From the NCBI GenBank assembly GCA_030696045.1, contig JAUYNO010000019.1, positions 34,222 to 98,221 on the forward strand: DNA of 64,000 nt, written 5' to 3'. This document shows, piece by piece, positions 50,901 to 60,259 of the stretch (position 1 is its first letter; every line of letters begins with the position of its first letter). This stretch comes from Stagnimonas sp. GTDB taxonomy: Bacteria > Pseudomonadota > Gammaproteobacteria > Nevskiales > Nevskiaceae. Below the pieces are notes generated by a model. It was not told the origin of the DNA, did no database searches, and saw only the letters and a list, made by a program, of their open reading frames with translations. A program made the translations under genes and the position numbers.

Positions 50901-52174
50901 GTCTTGTCCAGGCTCAGGTGCATGAGGTCGATGCTGCCGGTGCGGAAGCCACATTCGCAATAGGCCAGGTAATAGCGCCACATGCGGTAGAAGCGCTCGT
51001 CGAACTGGCCGATGACCCGCTCGCGCACCGCCTGCACATTGCGATCCCAGTGCGCCAGAGTGTCGGCGTAATCGCCGGCGTAGAAACGCGGATCGACTGC
51101 CCGGAGCCCGGCGCAGCCCGCCAGCTGCTGGAACAGCTCCGGCGGGCACAGCATGCCGCCGGGAAAGATGTACTTCTGGATGAAATCGCGTTTGCCGCGG
51201 TACTGGTCGAAGATCGTCGGGTTGATGGTGATGCCCTGGATCGCAGCGCGCCCGCCCGGCTTCAGCGCCCGGGCGATGGCGCCGAAGTAATCGGGCCAGA
51301 ACTCCTCACCCACCGCCTCGTACATCTCGATCGACACCACCCGGTCGTAGGTCTCCAGCACATCGCGATAGTCGCGCAGCTCGAAGCGGACCCGGTCTGC
51401 CACACCGGCCTTTTCCGCGCGCAGCCGGGCCTCGGCCAGTTGCTCCTTGCTGAGCGTGATCGAGTGCACCCGGCAGCCGGACTGGCGCGCGGCGTAGATC
51501 GCGAAACCACCCCAGCCAGAGCCGATTTCCAGCAGGCGGTGCTCGGGCCGCAGCTCCAGGCGCTCGTACATCAGCTGGAACTTGTTGAGCTGCGCCTGCA
51601 TCAGGGTCTGGTTCGGCGCGATGAACATGCCGCTGGAATAGGCCATGGTCTCGTCGAGCCACATCTTGTAGAACTCGTTGCCGAGGTCGTAGTGGAACTC
51701 GATGTTCTCGCGCGCCCTGGCCTTGGTGTTGGCGCGACGGCGATGCTGCCAGTAGCCGTGCAGGCGGCCCAGCCAGTTCTTCTCGAACGGCCCCTTGTAG
51801 TGCGGCTCATTGAGGTACATCACCGCCAGCAGGCGGGCGAGGTCGGGGGAATCCCAGCAGTCGTCAAGGTAGGCCTCGCCAAAGCCGACTTCGCCGCCGC
51901 GCAAGACCTGGCCGATGATGCGGTCCGACTTGATGCGCAGCACGCCATGCGGCCCGGGCCGCCGGCCGGGGTAGTGTCGAGTGGCCCCGTTGGGCAGGCT
52001 CAGATCCAGGCTGCCCACCTGCAGACCCGACAGCATGTAGGTGAGCAGCTTCAGACCCCAGGACAGACCCCGGGTGCTGCCGGCATCGGCGAAGGCCGCC
52101 GGCAGATCCGGGGAAAAGCCGTCGCCCCCCATCATCCGCCGGAAATCACCCTGTTCGCTGTCGTTCTGCTTCAC
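50897..52174 (-). CDS. Cyclopropane-fatty-acyl-phospholipid synthase family methyltransferase
   Basis: A 425-residue SAM-dependent methyltransferase acting on unsaturated fatty acyl chains of phospholipids. The N-terminal domain includes RIIGQVLRGGEVGFGEAYLDDCWDSPD and NIEFHYDLGNEFYKMWLDETMAYSSG. The SAM site is LLEIGSGWGGFAIYAA, followed by TLSKEQL, SIEMYEAVGEEF and FIQKYIFPGGMLCP. GTG 52174 overlaps the DUF1365 stop by four bases. In this cluster type (flavin oxidoreductase, DUF1365, Cfa-like) the product may be a branched, cyclopropane or furan fatty acid; which one is not visible. Confidence 0.9.
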   Translation of the reverse strand: MKQNDSEQGDFRRMMGGDGFSPDLPAAFADAGSTRGLSWGLKLLTYMLSGLQVGSLDLSLPNGATRHYPGRRPGPHGVLRIKSDRIIGQVLRGGEVGFGEAYLDDCWDSPDLARLLAVMYLNEPHYKGPFEKNWLGRLHGYWQHRRRANTKARARENIEFHYDLGNEFYKMWLDETMAYSSGMFIAPNQTLMQAQLNKFQLMYERLELRPEHRLLEIGSGWGGFAIYAARQSGCRVHSITLSKEQLAEARLRAEKAGVADRVRFELRDYRDVLETYDRVVSIEMYEAVGEEFWPDYFGAIARALKPGGRAAIQGITINPTIFDQYRGKRDFIQKYIFPGGMLCPPELFQQLAGCAGLRAVDPRFYAGDYADTLAHWDRNVQAVRERVIGQFDERFYRMWRYYLAYCECGFRTGSIDLMHLSLDKT

Positions 52175-52956
52175 GTCGCCTCCAGGTCGGGCGGAGCGGG
52201 CTTGCGATGGAATTTCGCCCCACGCAGCCAGATTAGCAATGCCTGCCAATGGATCGCCGCCAGCACCTTGAGGGCCTGCACCGGCATCCGTATCAGCTGC
52301 CCCAGGAGCACGCGGTCGCTCAGCGGCCGGCGCTGACCGCTGAGCGCGGTATCGATCAGCGGCCGGCCTTCACGGGTCTCGTCCAGCCGCAGCCACAGGC
52401 CTGGGCCCGGCTCGCCGAACCGGAAGTGGTAGAGCCCCTTCAGGTCCAGCAGCGGCGAGACGTGAAAACACTTCTCCTTGGTCAGCTCGGTCTCATACGG
52501 CAGGGCCTCGCCGGCGGATGCACCGGCCTGGGCCGCGCTGAGCACATAGCTGTGCCGCTCGCCGAAGGTGTTGTTGACCTCGGCGATCACCGCGCGCAGG
52601 CGGCCGTCGGCATGCTCGCAGTACCAGAAACTGACCGGGTTGAAAGCCCAGCCGAACATCCTCGGCTGCGTCAGCAGCCGGATGCGCCCACCGTCCAGCC
52701 CAACCCCTTGCGCGGCCAGCACCGCCTCGGCCCAGCGGCGCAGCCCGCCGGGCTCGCCGCGGCCGTGGTCGGTGTCGTGGAGGGCAATCAGGTTGAAGCG
52801 GTTGTGGCTGAACCAGCGCAGCCGCCGATCCAGCTCGTCGAGCCGGTCGACGTCGAGCAGCAGGTAGAAAATGCGGTAGACGAAGCGATACCGCGGCGCC
52901 ACCCGACGACGGTGCATGAGCCGCAGGGTGTAGAGGCTGCCGTCGCGCTCGGTCAT
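52171..52956 (-). CDS. DUF1365 family protein
   Basis: A 261-residue protein with typical DUF1365 segments: LYTLRLMHRRRVAPRYRFVYRIFYLLLDVD, RFNLIALHDTDHG, LLTQPRMFGWAFNPVSFWYCE, VIAEVNNTFGERHSY and KEKCFHVSPLLDLKGLYHFRF. Members accompany flavin oxidoreductases and Cfa-like methyltransferases in many proteobacteria, implying a lipid-modifying role. The enzyme activity is unknown. It starts four bases after the oxidoreductase stop. Confidence 0.88.
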   Translation of the reverse strand: MTERDGSLYTLRLMHRRRVAPRYRFVYRIFYLLLDVDRLDELDRRLRWFSHNRFNLIALHDTDHGRGEPGGLRRWAEAVLAAQGVGLDGGRIRLLTQPRMFGWAFNPVSFWYCEHADGRLRAVIAEVNNTFGERHSYVLSAAQAGASAGEALPYETELTKEKCFHVSPLLDLKGLYHFRFGEPGPGLWLRLDETREGRPLIDTALSGQRRPLSDRVLLGQLIRMPVQALKVLAAIHWQALLIWLRGAKFHRKPAPPDLEAT

Positions 52957-52959
52957 GGC

Positions 52960-54240
52960 TCAGAGTACCGCCCAGGCCGGCAGGCAGGCAGGGTCGATGC
53001 CCGCCACCGCCCGCAAGCCCGATTTCAGCCCGTCCTCGTGAAAGCCATAGCCGGTCCAGGCGCCCGCCCACCACAGCCCGCCCTGGCCCTGGATCGCCGG
53101 CAGCCGGGCATGGCTGTAGCGGCTGGCGGAACCGTAATGGGGATGGTCGTAGCTCAGGTCCCGGATCAGCGTGCCCGGCGCCGGCTCGCGGCGCGGATTG
53201 AGCGTCACCAGGTACTGGGTCGGGCCGGGAATGTCCTGGAGCTGGTTCATCCAGTAGCTGCCGGATATCGGCTCGTCGTGGATCGCCGAGACCGGGTGCG
53301 TGTAGTTCCAGCTGGCCCAGGCGGCCCGCCGCCGGGGCAGGAAGGAGGTATCCGTATGCAGCAGCACCCGGCTGCGGTTGTAGGGGATGCCGGCCAGTAC
53401 CTCCCGCTCTTCCGGTCGGGCGCCCGCCGCCAGCAGGGCCAGGGCCTGGTCCGAGTGGGTGGCGCAGATCACCTGCTGGAACGCCTGTTCGCCGTCGTCG
53501 GTGCCGACCCAGACCGCGTCATCGGCGCGGCGCAGCGCGCGGACCGGCGTCTGCAGCCGCAGTTCGCCGCGAAACTGCCGCAGCAAGCTCCGCACGTACT
53601 GATGGCTGCCGCCGATCACCGTGTGCCAGGTCGGCTGCTGGGTCGCGGTGAACAGGCTGTGGGCGTCGAAGAAGCGCATGAAGTCGTCGACCGGATACTC
53701 GGCCGCCTTCAGCGGCGAGCAGCTCCAGATCAGCCCGGCCATCGGCAGCAGGTAGTCGCGCTGCAGCTGCGCCGAATAGCCCTGCTGTCGCAGCCAGTCG
53801 CCCAGGCTGCCGGTCGGCAGGCGCCCGGAGCGCAGGGCGGCATTGGCCTTGCGGTTCAGACGCAGGATGTCCAGCAACATGCGCAGGTGCGAAGGCCGCA
53901 GCAGATTGCTCGGTTGCGCGAACACCGTCAGCAGCCGATCGCTGCCCTTCCACTCGTAACGACCCTCGCCGATCGACACCGCGAAAGACATGCTGGTCGG
54001 CCGGGTGCGCACACCCAGCTCCCGGAACAGGGCGCTGAGATTGGGGTAGTTGACGCCGTTGTAGACGATCCAGCCGGTGTCCACCGCCTGACTGCCGCCG
54101 CCCGGCAGCGGTACCTCGACGGTATGGGTGTGGCCGCCGACGCGGTCATCCTGCTCGAACAGGCTGACCTGGTGGCGGGCGGCGAGGAAGTGGGCAGCGG
54201 CCAGTCCGGAGATGCCGGAGCCGATGACGGCGATTTTCAT
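52960..54240 (-). CDS. FAD/NAD(P)-dependent oxidoreductase (amine oxidase fold)
   Basis: A 426-residue flavoprotein. The FAD-binding start is MKIAVIGSGISGLAAAHFLAARHQVSLFEQDDRVGGHTHT; the middle has DTGWIVYNGVNYPNL and PMAGLIWSC; the C-terminal flavin contact is GGLWWAGAWTGYGFHEDGLKSG. It resembles desaturase-like oxidoreductases found with DUF1365 and Cfa-like genes. ATG 54240 gives the FAD motif; its ribosome site is weak. It lies 101 bp after oxyR, in the same direction. Confidence 0.88.
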   Translation of the reverse strand: MKIAVIGSGISGLAAAHFLAARHQVSLFEQDDRVGGHTHTVEVPLPGGGSQAVDTGWIVYNGVNYPNLSALFRELGVRTRPTSMSFAVSIGEGRYEWKGSDRLLTVFAQPSNLLRPSHLRMLLDILRLNRKANAALRSGRLPTGSLGDWLRQQGYSAQLQRDYLLPMAGLIWSCSPLKAAEYPVDDFMRFFDAHSLFTATQQPTWHTVIGGSHQYVRSLLRQFRGELRLQTPVRALRRADDAVWVGTDDGEQAFQQVICATHSDQALALLAAGARPEEREVLAGIPYNRSRVLLHTDTSFLPRRRAAWASWNYTHPVSAIHDEPISGSYWMNQLQDIPGPTQYLVTLNPRREPAPGTLIRDLSYDHPHYGSASRYSHARLPAIQGQGGLWWAGAWTGYGFHEDGLKSGLRAVAGIDPACLPAWAVL

Positions 54241-54341
54241 GAGGGTGGCAACAAGGGCAGGTAGCCACAATACGGCGCGGACCCGCCCCGGGATGCAAGT
54301 CCCGGGCTATTCGTCACCCGCGCCGAGGCCCGTGCACGGTC

Positions 54342-55283
54342 TCAGTGCGCCGCCGGCTCCGCCGCCGTGCTCTCGGGCAGCCAGCGCACCCCGCGCATGC
54401 CGGACTCCAGCACCGCCTGCCGCAACACCCGCACCGCCTGCATGCGCGGGAAGCCGCGCCGGAACAGGATCGCCACCTGCCGCCCCGGCACCGGCTCGGC
54501 AAGATCGACCGCGACCAGATCGACGCCCTCGCGGTTTTCCATCGCCGCGCGCGGCGCCACCGTAATGCCCAGCCCGGAAGCGACCATGTAGCGGATGGTT
54601 TCCAGCGAGGAGCCGGTCAGGGCTCGGGCACCCCCGTTTTCCGGCTCGATGCACTTGGGGCAGGCCTGCACTACCTGGTCGCGGAAGCAGTGGCCGGGCC
54701 CCAGCAACAACAGATGTTCCTCCGCCAGCCGTTTCGAGGGCAGCGACTTGAGCTGCGCCCAGCGATGCCCCAGCGGCAGCACCGCCACGAAGTCCTCGTC
54801 ATAGACCGGCCAGGCGGCGAGCCCGGTGAGATCGACCGGCAGCGCCAGGATCGCCACGTCCAGTTCGTTGTCGCGCAGCTGCTCCAGCAGCTTGGCGGTG
54901 AAGTTCTCTTCGATGATCAGGGGCATCTCGGGCGCCCGTCGCTTCAGCACCGGCACCAGTCCGGGCAGCAGGTAGGGTCCGACGGTGTAGATGGCGCCGA
55001 GCCGGATCGGGCCGACCAGCTCATCCTTGCCGTCGCGCGCCAGGTCCTCGACCAGCTTGGCCTCGGCCAGCACCCGGCGCGCCTGGGCGACGATGCGAAC
55101 GCCGACATCGGTCGGCCGCACCTCGCCCCGGGTGCGCTCGAACAGGATCACGCCCAGTTCGTCCTCCAGCTTCTTGACCGCCACCGACAGCGTCGGCTGG
55201 CTGACAAAGCTGCGCTCGGCGGCGCGCCCGAAGTGGCGCTCCTTGTCGAGGTTGACGATGTAGCGCAGCTCGGTGAGGGTCAT
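54342..55283 (-). CDS. oxyR: OxyR, hydrogen-peroxide-sensing LysR-type regulator
   Basis: A 313-residue LysR-type regulator. The N-terminal winged helix (LTELRYIVNLDKERHFGRAAERSFVSQPTLSVAVKKLEDELG) is OxyR-like. The peroxide-sensing cysteines fall at Cys199 (GHCFRD) and Cys208 (QACP), the same numbers as in E. coli OxyR, so redox sensing should be intact. It starts 7 bp after the ACT-domain gene, at the end of a topA-tsaC-hemF-ACT run. Expected targets are peroxide-defence genes; none of the classic ones are in the window. Confidence 0.95.
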   Translation of the reverse strand: MTLTELRYIVNLDKERHFGRAAERSFVSQPTLSVAVKKLEDELGVILFERTRGEVRPTDVGVRIVAQARRVLAEAKLVEDLARDGKDELVGPIRLGAIYTVGPYLLPGLVPVLKRRAPEMPLIIEENFTAKLLEQLRDNELDVAILALPVDLTGLAAWPVYDEDFVAVLPLGHRWAQLKSLPSKRLAEEHLLLLGPGHCFRDQVVQACPKCIEPENGGARALTGSSLETIRYMVASGLGITVAPRAAMENREGVDLVAVDLAEPVPGRQVAILFRRGFPRMQAVRVLRQAVLESGMRGVRWLPESTAAEPAAH

Positions 55284-55290
55284 GTCAGTC

Positions 55291-55677
55291 TCAGCCCAGG
55301 GCGTGGCCGGCGCGGGCGATGGCCTCGCGGGCGCGGTCCAGGTCCATCTCCGGCACCAGCACGAAATCGGTCTCGTAGGTATTGACCGCGAAGATGCTGA
55401 CCCCGGCCTCGGCCAGGGGCTGCGCCAGGGCGGCCAGCACGCCGGTTTCGGAGAAGGCGAAGGGCCCGGCGATTTCCAACGCGCGCCAGACCATGGCCTT
55501 GTCGCGCTCGTGCACCTCGCGCACCACGGTCACCGACTCCGGCGAGCGCACCACCGCGCCGAAGCCCTCGTCCCCGAGCGTGGCGGCGGCCTCGCGCATC
55601 GGCGTGCCGGGTGGCAGGCGGGCGACGACCAGGCGCCAGGGGTGCACCATCAAACGCAGGCGGCGCTGAACGCTCAT
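55291..55677 (-). CDS. ACT-domain protein
   Basis: A 128-residue protein with two ACT-like halves. The second reads [42 protein letters not shown], a typical CASTOR/ACT_7-like ligand-binding segment. It has no enzyme domain and is probably an amino-acid sensor or chaperone of unknown target. The start overlaps the hemF stop by four bases. Confidence 0.82.
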   Translation of the reverse strand: MSVQRRLRLMVHPWRLVVARLPPGTPMREAAATLGDEGFGAVVRSPESVTVVREVHERDKAMVWRALEIAGPFAFSETGVLAALAQPLAEAGVSIFAVNTYETDFVLVPEMDLDRAREAIARAGHALG

Positions 55678-56591
55678 AGCCAGTCTCTCGGCTGCAGGTA
55701 TTGGTTCATCAGTTCCGCCTCGCGGCTGCCCACTTCGGGCTGGAAATCGTAGCGCCACTCGGCGCGCGGCGGCATCGACATCAGGATCGATTCGGTGCGG
55801 CCGCCGCTCTGCAGACCGAAGTGCGTACCTCGGTCCCAGACCAGATTGAATTCGGCATACCGCCCCCGCCGCACCCGCTGCCAGGTGATCTCGCGCTCGC
55901 CATAAGGCTGCGCCTGGCGTCGCGCGACGATGGGGGCATAGGCGGTCCAGAAGGCCTCGCCGACCCGCTGCATCAGGGCGAAGCCGGCAGCAAAGCCGCC
56001 GGCCGTGAAATCGTCGTAGAAAATGCCGCCGACGCCACGCGGCTCCTGCCGGTGCGGCAGGTAGAAGTACTCGTCGCACTGGCGCTTGAACGCCGGATAC
56101 AGGGCCTCGCCGACCGCCGCGCGCGCGGCGGCGTGCCAGCCGCGCACGTCGTCCTCGTAGCCGTAATAGGGGGTGAGGTCGAAGCCGCCGCCGAACCACC
56201 AGGCGGGCGGCCCGTCACCATCGACGCTGAGCAGGCGCACATTGCAGTGGGTGGTCGGCACATGCGGGTTGCGCGGATGGAACACCACCGACACGCCCAT
56301 GGCGGTGAACGACCTGCCGGCCAGCTCCGGCCTTGCCTTGGTCGCCGACGGTGGCAGCGCCGGGCCGCGCACCACCGAGCGCGCCACGCCAGCCCGTTCG
56401 AACACGCGGCCCTCGGCCAGCACCGCGGTATCGCCCTCACCCTGCAGTTTCGCCTCGGCCGGCTTGCTCCAACGGTCACGGAGGAAACGCGCCTCGCCAT
56501 CGGCCGCCTCGACGGCGGCACACAGCCGGTCCTGATACTGGATCAGCCAGGCCTCGACGGCGGCTGCATCGGGGATGGAAACCTCGCTCAT
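55674..56591 (-). CDS. hemF: Oxygen-dependent coproporphyrinogen III oxidase
   Basis: Converts coproporphyrinogen III to protoporphyrinogen IX with O2. The 305 residues include [75 protein letters not shown] and [18 protein letters not shown]. The organism therefore has an aerobic route for this step; the HemW gene in this window is not an anaerobic substitute. Confidence 0.97.
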   Translation of the reverse strand: MSEVSIPDAAAVEAWLIQYQDRLCAAVEAADGEARFLRDRWSKPAEAKLQGEGDTAVLAEGRVFERAGVARSVVRGPALPPSATKARPELAGRSFTAMGVSVVFHPRNPHVPTTHCNVRLLSVDGDGPPAWWFGGGFDLTPYYGYEDDVRGWHAAARAAVGEALYPAFKRQCDEYFYLPHRQEPRGVGGIFYDDFTAGGFAAGFALMQRVGEAFWTAYAPIVARRQAQPYGEREITWQRVRRGRYAEFNLVWDRGTHFGLQSGGRTESILMSMPPRAEWRYDFQPEVGSREAELMNQYLQPRDWL

Positions 56592-56618
56592 GCCGCCATT
56601 GTAGGCGGCGGCCCGACA

Positions 56619-57170
56619 CTATCGGCGCAAGATGTGGCCGGTCGCCGCTTCGCGGATGCTGGTCGGCTTGCTCATGCCGCCGAGCGCGCCTGGAACCACC
56701 ATCAACTCCGGGCCGAGCCGCAGGCGCAGCTCGGCAAGGCTGCGCGCTGGCGGCTGGCCGGCGCGGTTGGCGCTGGTGGACACCAGAGCACCGCCGAAAC
56801 GCTCGCACAGGGCCCGCAGCAGCGGGTGCGCGGTGATGCGCACCGCCACGCTGTCGTGCTCGCCACTGATCCACATCGGCGCGGTCGGCGCCGCCGGGAA
56901 CACCCAGGTCGACGCACCCGGCCAGGTCGCCTTCGCCCGCTTCAGTGCCATCGCCGACGGCGCCTCGATGAAGGGCGCCAGCAGGTCCAGCTCGCTGGCC
57001 ACCACGATCAGGCCCTTGCGCCAGTCGCGCTGCTTGAGCTTGAGCAGGGTATCGACCGCGGTCCGGCTGAAGGGATCGCAGGACAGGCCCCAGACCGCCT
57101 CGGTCGGCACCGCGACCACCCCGCCCCGGCGCAGTTCGCGCACCGCCAGGCGCAATGCCAGCTCACTCAT
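56619..57170 (-). CDS. tsaC: Threonylcarbamoyl-AMP synthase
   Basis: Makes threonylcarbamoyl-AMP from threonine, bicarbonate and ATP for the t6A37 tRNA modification. The 183 residues are of the short YrdC type: VVAVPTEAVWGLSCDPFS, LLKLKQRDWRKGLIVVAS with the KXR motif, and the SxN motif in LVSTSANRAGQPP. It lies 5 bp after the topA stop and 27 bp before hemF. Confidence 0.93.
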   Translation of the reverse strand: MSELALRLAVRELRRGGVVAVPTEAVWGLSCDPFSRTAVDTLLKLKQRDWRKGLIVVASELDLLAPFIEAPSAMALKRAKATWPGASTWVFPAAPTAPMWISGEHDSVAVRITAHPLLRALCERFGGALVSTSANRAGQPPARSLAELRLRLGPELMVVPGALGGMSKPTSIREAATGHILRR

Positions 57171-57175
57171 GGTCG

Positions 57176-59608
57176 CTACGGCTTCTTGGCTGCGGCCTTC
57201 TTCGCCGCCGCTTTCTTGGCCGGCGCCTTCTTGGCGGCTGGCTTTTTCGCGGCGGGCTTGGGCTTGGCATCGGTCTCGGCTTTCGCCGCCTTGGCCTTGG
57301 CGCCCTTCTTCAGCGGCTTCTTCGCCGCCTCGGCCTCGGCCAGATAGGCCTCGGCCTCGAACACGGTGACGTCTTCCGGCTCGCGCTTCTTGGGCAGGTT
57401 GGCCTTGCGCGTGCCGTCGGTGATGTAGGCGCCGAAGCGGCCCTTGATGATGCGGATGCCGGTGTCGCCGAAGACCTTGAGCGTCGCGGCGTCAAGGGCG
57501 GCGGCCTTCTGCGCGATCAGCTCGACCACGCGCGGCAGCTCAATGCTCATCACGTCGTCGTCCTTCTTCAGGCTGACGAAGTTCTTGCCATGGCGGGCAT
57601 AGGGGCCGAATCGGCCGACATTGACCTCGACCTCGTCACCGTTGGGCAACTGGCCCAGCTTGCGCGGCAGCTTGAACAAATCCAGCGCTTCTTGGACGGT
57701 GATGGTGTCGATGCGCTGGGTCGCCTTGAGGCTGGCGAACTTCGGCTTCTGGCCGTCCGGATCGTCCTTGCTGCCGATCTGCACGAAGGGACCGTAGCGG
57801 CCCAGGCGCGCGGTCATCGGCTTGCCGCTGACCGGATCGACACCGATCACGCGGGCATCGGCCACCGCGTCCTGGCGCTTGAGCTCCATCTTCTCGTCAA
57901 CCTGGGGCTTGAAGCTGCTCCAGAACTCGGCCAGCAGCGGCACCCACTCCTTCTCGCCACGGGAAACCGCGTCGAGATCGTCTTCCAGCCCCGCCGTGAA
58001 GCGGTAGTCGACATAGCGCGGAAAGTGATCGGTGAGAAAGCGGTTGACGATCATGCCCACGTCGGTGGGGTTGAAGGCCTTGCCTTCCAGGCGCACGTAT
58101 TCGCGCGCCTGCAGGGTGCTGATGATGCTGGCGTAGGTCGAGGGACGACCGATGTCGTATTCCTCCAGGGTCTTCACCAGGCTGGCTTCGGTGTAGCGCG
58201 GCGGCGGCTCGGTGAAATGCTGTTCCGGCGTGATGTCGACCAGGCGCACGGTCTCGCCGACTTCCAGCGGCGGCAGGCGCTTTTCGTCGTCTTCCTCGTC
58301 CGGGCTGTCCTTGCTGTCGGTGTAGACGGCGATGAAGCCGGGCTCGACCAGCACCGAGCCATTGGCCTTGAAGGCATGGGCGGCACCCGCGCGCAGCTCG
58401 GCGGCGACGGTGTCGAACACCGCCTGGGTCATCTGGCAAGCCACGGTACGCTTCCAGATCAGCTCGTAGAGCTTGGCCTGGTCAGGCGTCAGATACGGCG
58501 CCGCCTGCACCGGCAGGCGCATCGCACTGGTCGGGCGCACCGCTTCGTGCGCTTCCTGGGCGTTCTTCGATTTGCTCTTGTAGTAGCGCGGCTCGTCCGG
58601 CACCGACTTGGCGCCGTACTGGTTGCCGATCACCCGGCGGATCTCGGCGATGGCTTCCTGCGCCAGGCTCACCGAATCGGTACGCATGTAGCTGATCAGG
58701 CCGATGGTCTCACCGGCGATGTCGACGCCCTCGTACAACTGCTGCGCGGTGCGCATGGTGCGCATCGAGGTGAAGCCGAGCTTGCGGTTGGCTTCCTGCT
58801 GCAGGGTGGAAGTGGTGAACGGCGGCGAGGGATTGCGGCGCCGCTGCTTCTTGTCGACGCTGGCGACTTTCAGCTCGCCGTGCGCGGCATTTTCCAAGGC
58901 CTTCTGCGCGGCCACGGCCTGATCGCCGGAGGTGATGCTGAACTGCTCCACCTTGGTGCCGGCCAGCTCGACCAGCTTGGCCAGGAACAGGCTGCCCTTC
59001 TTGTCGGCGCGGGCGGCGATGGTCCAGTACTCGCGCGGCAGGAAGGCCTTGATCTCCTCCTCGCGCTCGCAGATCAGCCGCAGCGCCGGCGACTGCACGC
59101 GGCCGGCGGACAGGCCGGGCTGCACCTTGCGCCACAGCAGCGGCGACAGATTGAAACCCACCAGATAGTCGAGTGCGCGGCGCGCCTGCTGGGCATTGAC
59201 CAGATCGGCGGCGACTTCGCGCGGATGCGCCAGCGCGTCCTGGATCGCGCTCTTGGTGATCTCGTGAAAGACGATGCGCCGCACCGGCTTGTTCTTGAGC
59301 AGGCCCTTTTCCTTCATCAGCTCGGTCAGGTGCCAGCTGATCGCCTCGCCCTCGCGATCAGGGTCAGTCGCCAGATAGAGCGCGTCGGCGACTTTCAGCG
59401 CGCGGGCGATGGCGTTGACGTGCTTCTCGTTACGCTCGATCACCTCGTACTTCATCTCGAAGCCCCGGGTCGGATCGACCGCCCCGTCCTTCGGCACCAG
59501 ATCACGCACGTGACCGTAGCTGGCCAGGACTTCGAAGTCCGGGCCCAGGTACTTCTGGATGGTCTTGGCCTTGGCCGGAGACTCGACGATGACGAGGTTT
59601 TTGCTCAT
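57176..59608 (-). CDS. topA: DNA topoisomerase I (type IA)
   Basis: Relaxes negative supercoils. The 810 residues open with the Toprim domain (KNLVIVESPAKAKTIQKYLG, ATDPDREGEAISWHL). The active-site tyrosine is in GLISYMRTDSVSL, followed by GRPSTYASIISTLQ. The C-terminus has three GRYGPF/GRFGPY/GRFGAY-type repeats (topoisomerase C-terminal repeats) rather than clear tetracysteine zinc ribbons, then an alanine- and lysine-rich tail (about 45 residues of AAKKPAAKK type) that should bind DNA nonspecifically. Xanthomonas-type TopA shares this layout. Confidence 0.96.
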   Translation of the reverse strand: MSKNLVIVESPAKAKTIQKYLGPDFEVLASYGHVRDLVPKDGAVDPTRGFEMKYEVIERNEKHVNAIARALKVADALYLATDPDREGEAISWHLTELMKEKGLLKNKPVRRIVFHEITKSAIQDALAHPREVAADLVNAQQARRALDYLVGFNLSPLLWRKVQPGLSAGRVQSPALRLICEREEEIKAFLPREYWTIAARADKKGSLFLAKLVELAGTKVEQFSITSGDQAVAAQKALENAAHGELKVASVDKKQRRRNPSPPFTTSTLQQEANRKLGFTSMRTMRTAQQLYEGVDIAGETIGLISYMRTDSVSLAQEAIAEIRRVIGNQYGAKSVPDEPRYYKSKSKNAQEAHEAVRPTSAMRLPVQAAPYLTPDQAKLYELIWKRTVACQMTQAVFDTVAAELRAGAAHAFKANGSVLVEPGFIAVYTDSKDSPDEEDDEKRLPPLEVGETVRLVDITPEQHFTEPPPRYTEASLVKTLEEYDIGRPSTYASIISTLQAREYVRLEGKAFNPTDVGMIVNRFLTDHFPRYVDYRFTAGLEDDLDAVSRGEKEWVPLLAEFWSSFKPQVDEKMELKRQDAVADARVIGVDPVSGKPMTARLGRYGPFVQIGSKDDPDGQKPKFASLKATQRIDTITVQEALDLFKLPRKLGQLPNGDEVEVNVGRFGPYARHGKNFVSLKKDDDVMSIELPRVVELIAQKAAALDAATLKVFGDTGIRIIKGRFGAYITDGTRKANLPKKREPEDVTVFEAEAYLAEAEAAKKPLKKGAKAKAAKAETDAKPKPAAKKPAAKKAPAKKAAAKKAAAKKP

Positions 59609-59630
59609 TACCTTCTTTGTGGGGGCGCAA

Positions 59631-59660
59631 ACGAAAACGCCCGGTTTGGATGACCGGGCG
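59631..59660 (-). terminator. Intrinsic terminator between smg and topA
   Basis: On the minus strand an 8-bp stem CGCCCGGT/ACCGGGCG (59638-59645, 59653-59660) with a 7-base loop is followed by a T-rich run (GTTTTCGTTT). It lies 50 bp after the smg stop and 22 bp ahead of topA. Confidence 0.7.
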
Positions 59661-59709
59661 CCAGCTTATAAGGGCAGGCTTGCCGTCAACGCAACCGGCA
59701 GCCTCTTCC

Positions 59710-60177
59710 TCAGTGGAGGAATGGCCCCGGCGCGTAGACCATGTCTTCCAGGTGCCAGGCCGACTCTTCCTCGCCCGGCTGGCTGACCAGAACCAGCAGG
59801 CAGACCCACTTCACCCGCTCCAGATCGATGTCGCTTTCCAGGGTCAGCAGGCGCTCGATCACCAGTTCGCGCGACTGGGCGGTGAGGATGCCCAGCGACT
59901 CCAGGTAGAACAGGAAGCCGCGGCATTCGGTGCTGAGCACCGCCATTTCCTCCGGTGCGTAGACCCGGATCGCGCCGCGACTGCCGCCGGTGGCGGGCGC
60001 CTGTCGCTGTTCTTCCAGCGCGCCCAGCCAGGCGAAGGCATGGTTGACCTCGTCCACCGGAAAGCCGGCGGCGGTCAGTTCATCCCGCAGGTTGTCCTGA
60101 TTGTCGTCGTCGTGGACCTCCGTGTCGTGATAGTTCTCGAACAAGAACATCAGCACGTCCAGCACGGTTTCTTTCAT
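59710..60177 (-). CDS. smg: Smg protein (DUF494)
   Basis: A 155-residue acidic protein of the Smg/DUF494 family, found beside dprA and topA in many proteobacteria. Signature segments are KETVLDVLMFLFENY, VNHAFAWLGALEE, RVYAPEEMAVLSTECRGFLFYLESLGILTAQSRELVIERLLTLESDIDLERVKWVCLLVL. ATG 60177 is chosen as the family start. The function is unknown. Confidence 0.92.
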   Translation of the reverse strand: MKETVLDVLMFLFENYHDTEVHDDDNQDNLRDELTAAGFPVDEVNHAFAWLGALEEQRQAPATGGSRGAIRVYAPEEMAVLSTECRGFLFYLESLGILTAQSRELVIERLLTLESDIDLERVKWVCLLVLVSQPGEEESAWHLEDMVYAPGPFLH

Positions 60178-60259
60178 GACGCACACCCAAAAGGTTGTGG
60201 AGTCCAGACAGCCCAGACACTACCTATAGTCGTCGGCCTTTGCAAACGGGTGACGCCGC

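Noticed and set aside
56592..56618. TACAAT in the tsaC-hemF gap as a -10 box for hemF
   Set aside because: It ends only six bases before the hemF ATG and has no matching -35, so it would need a leaderless transcript; not supported.
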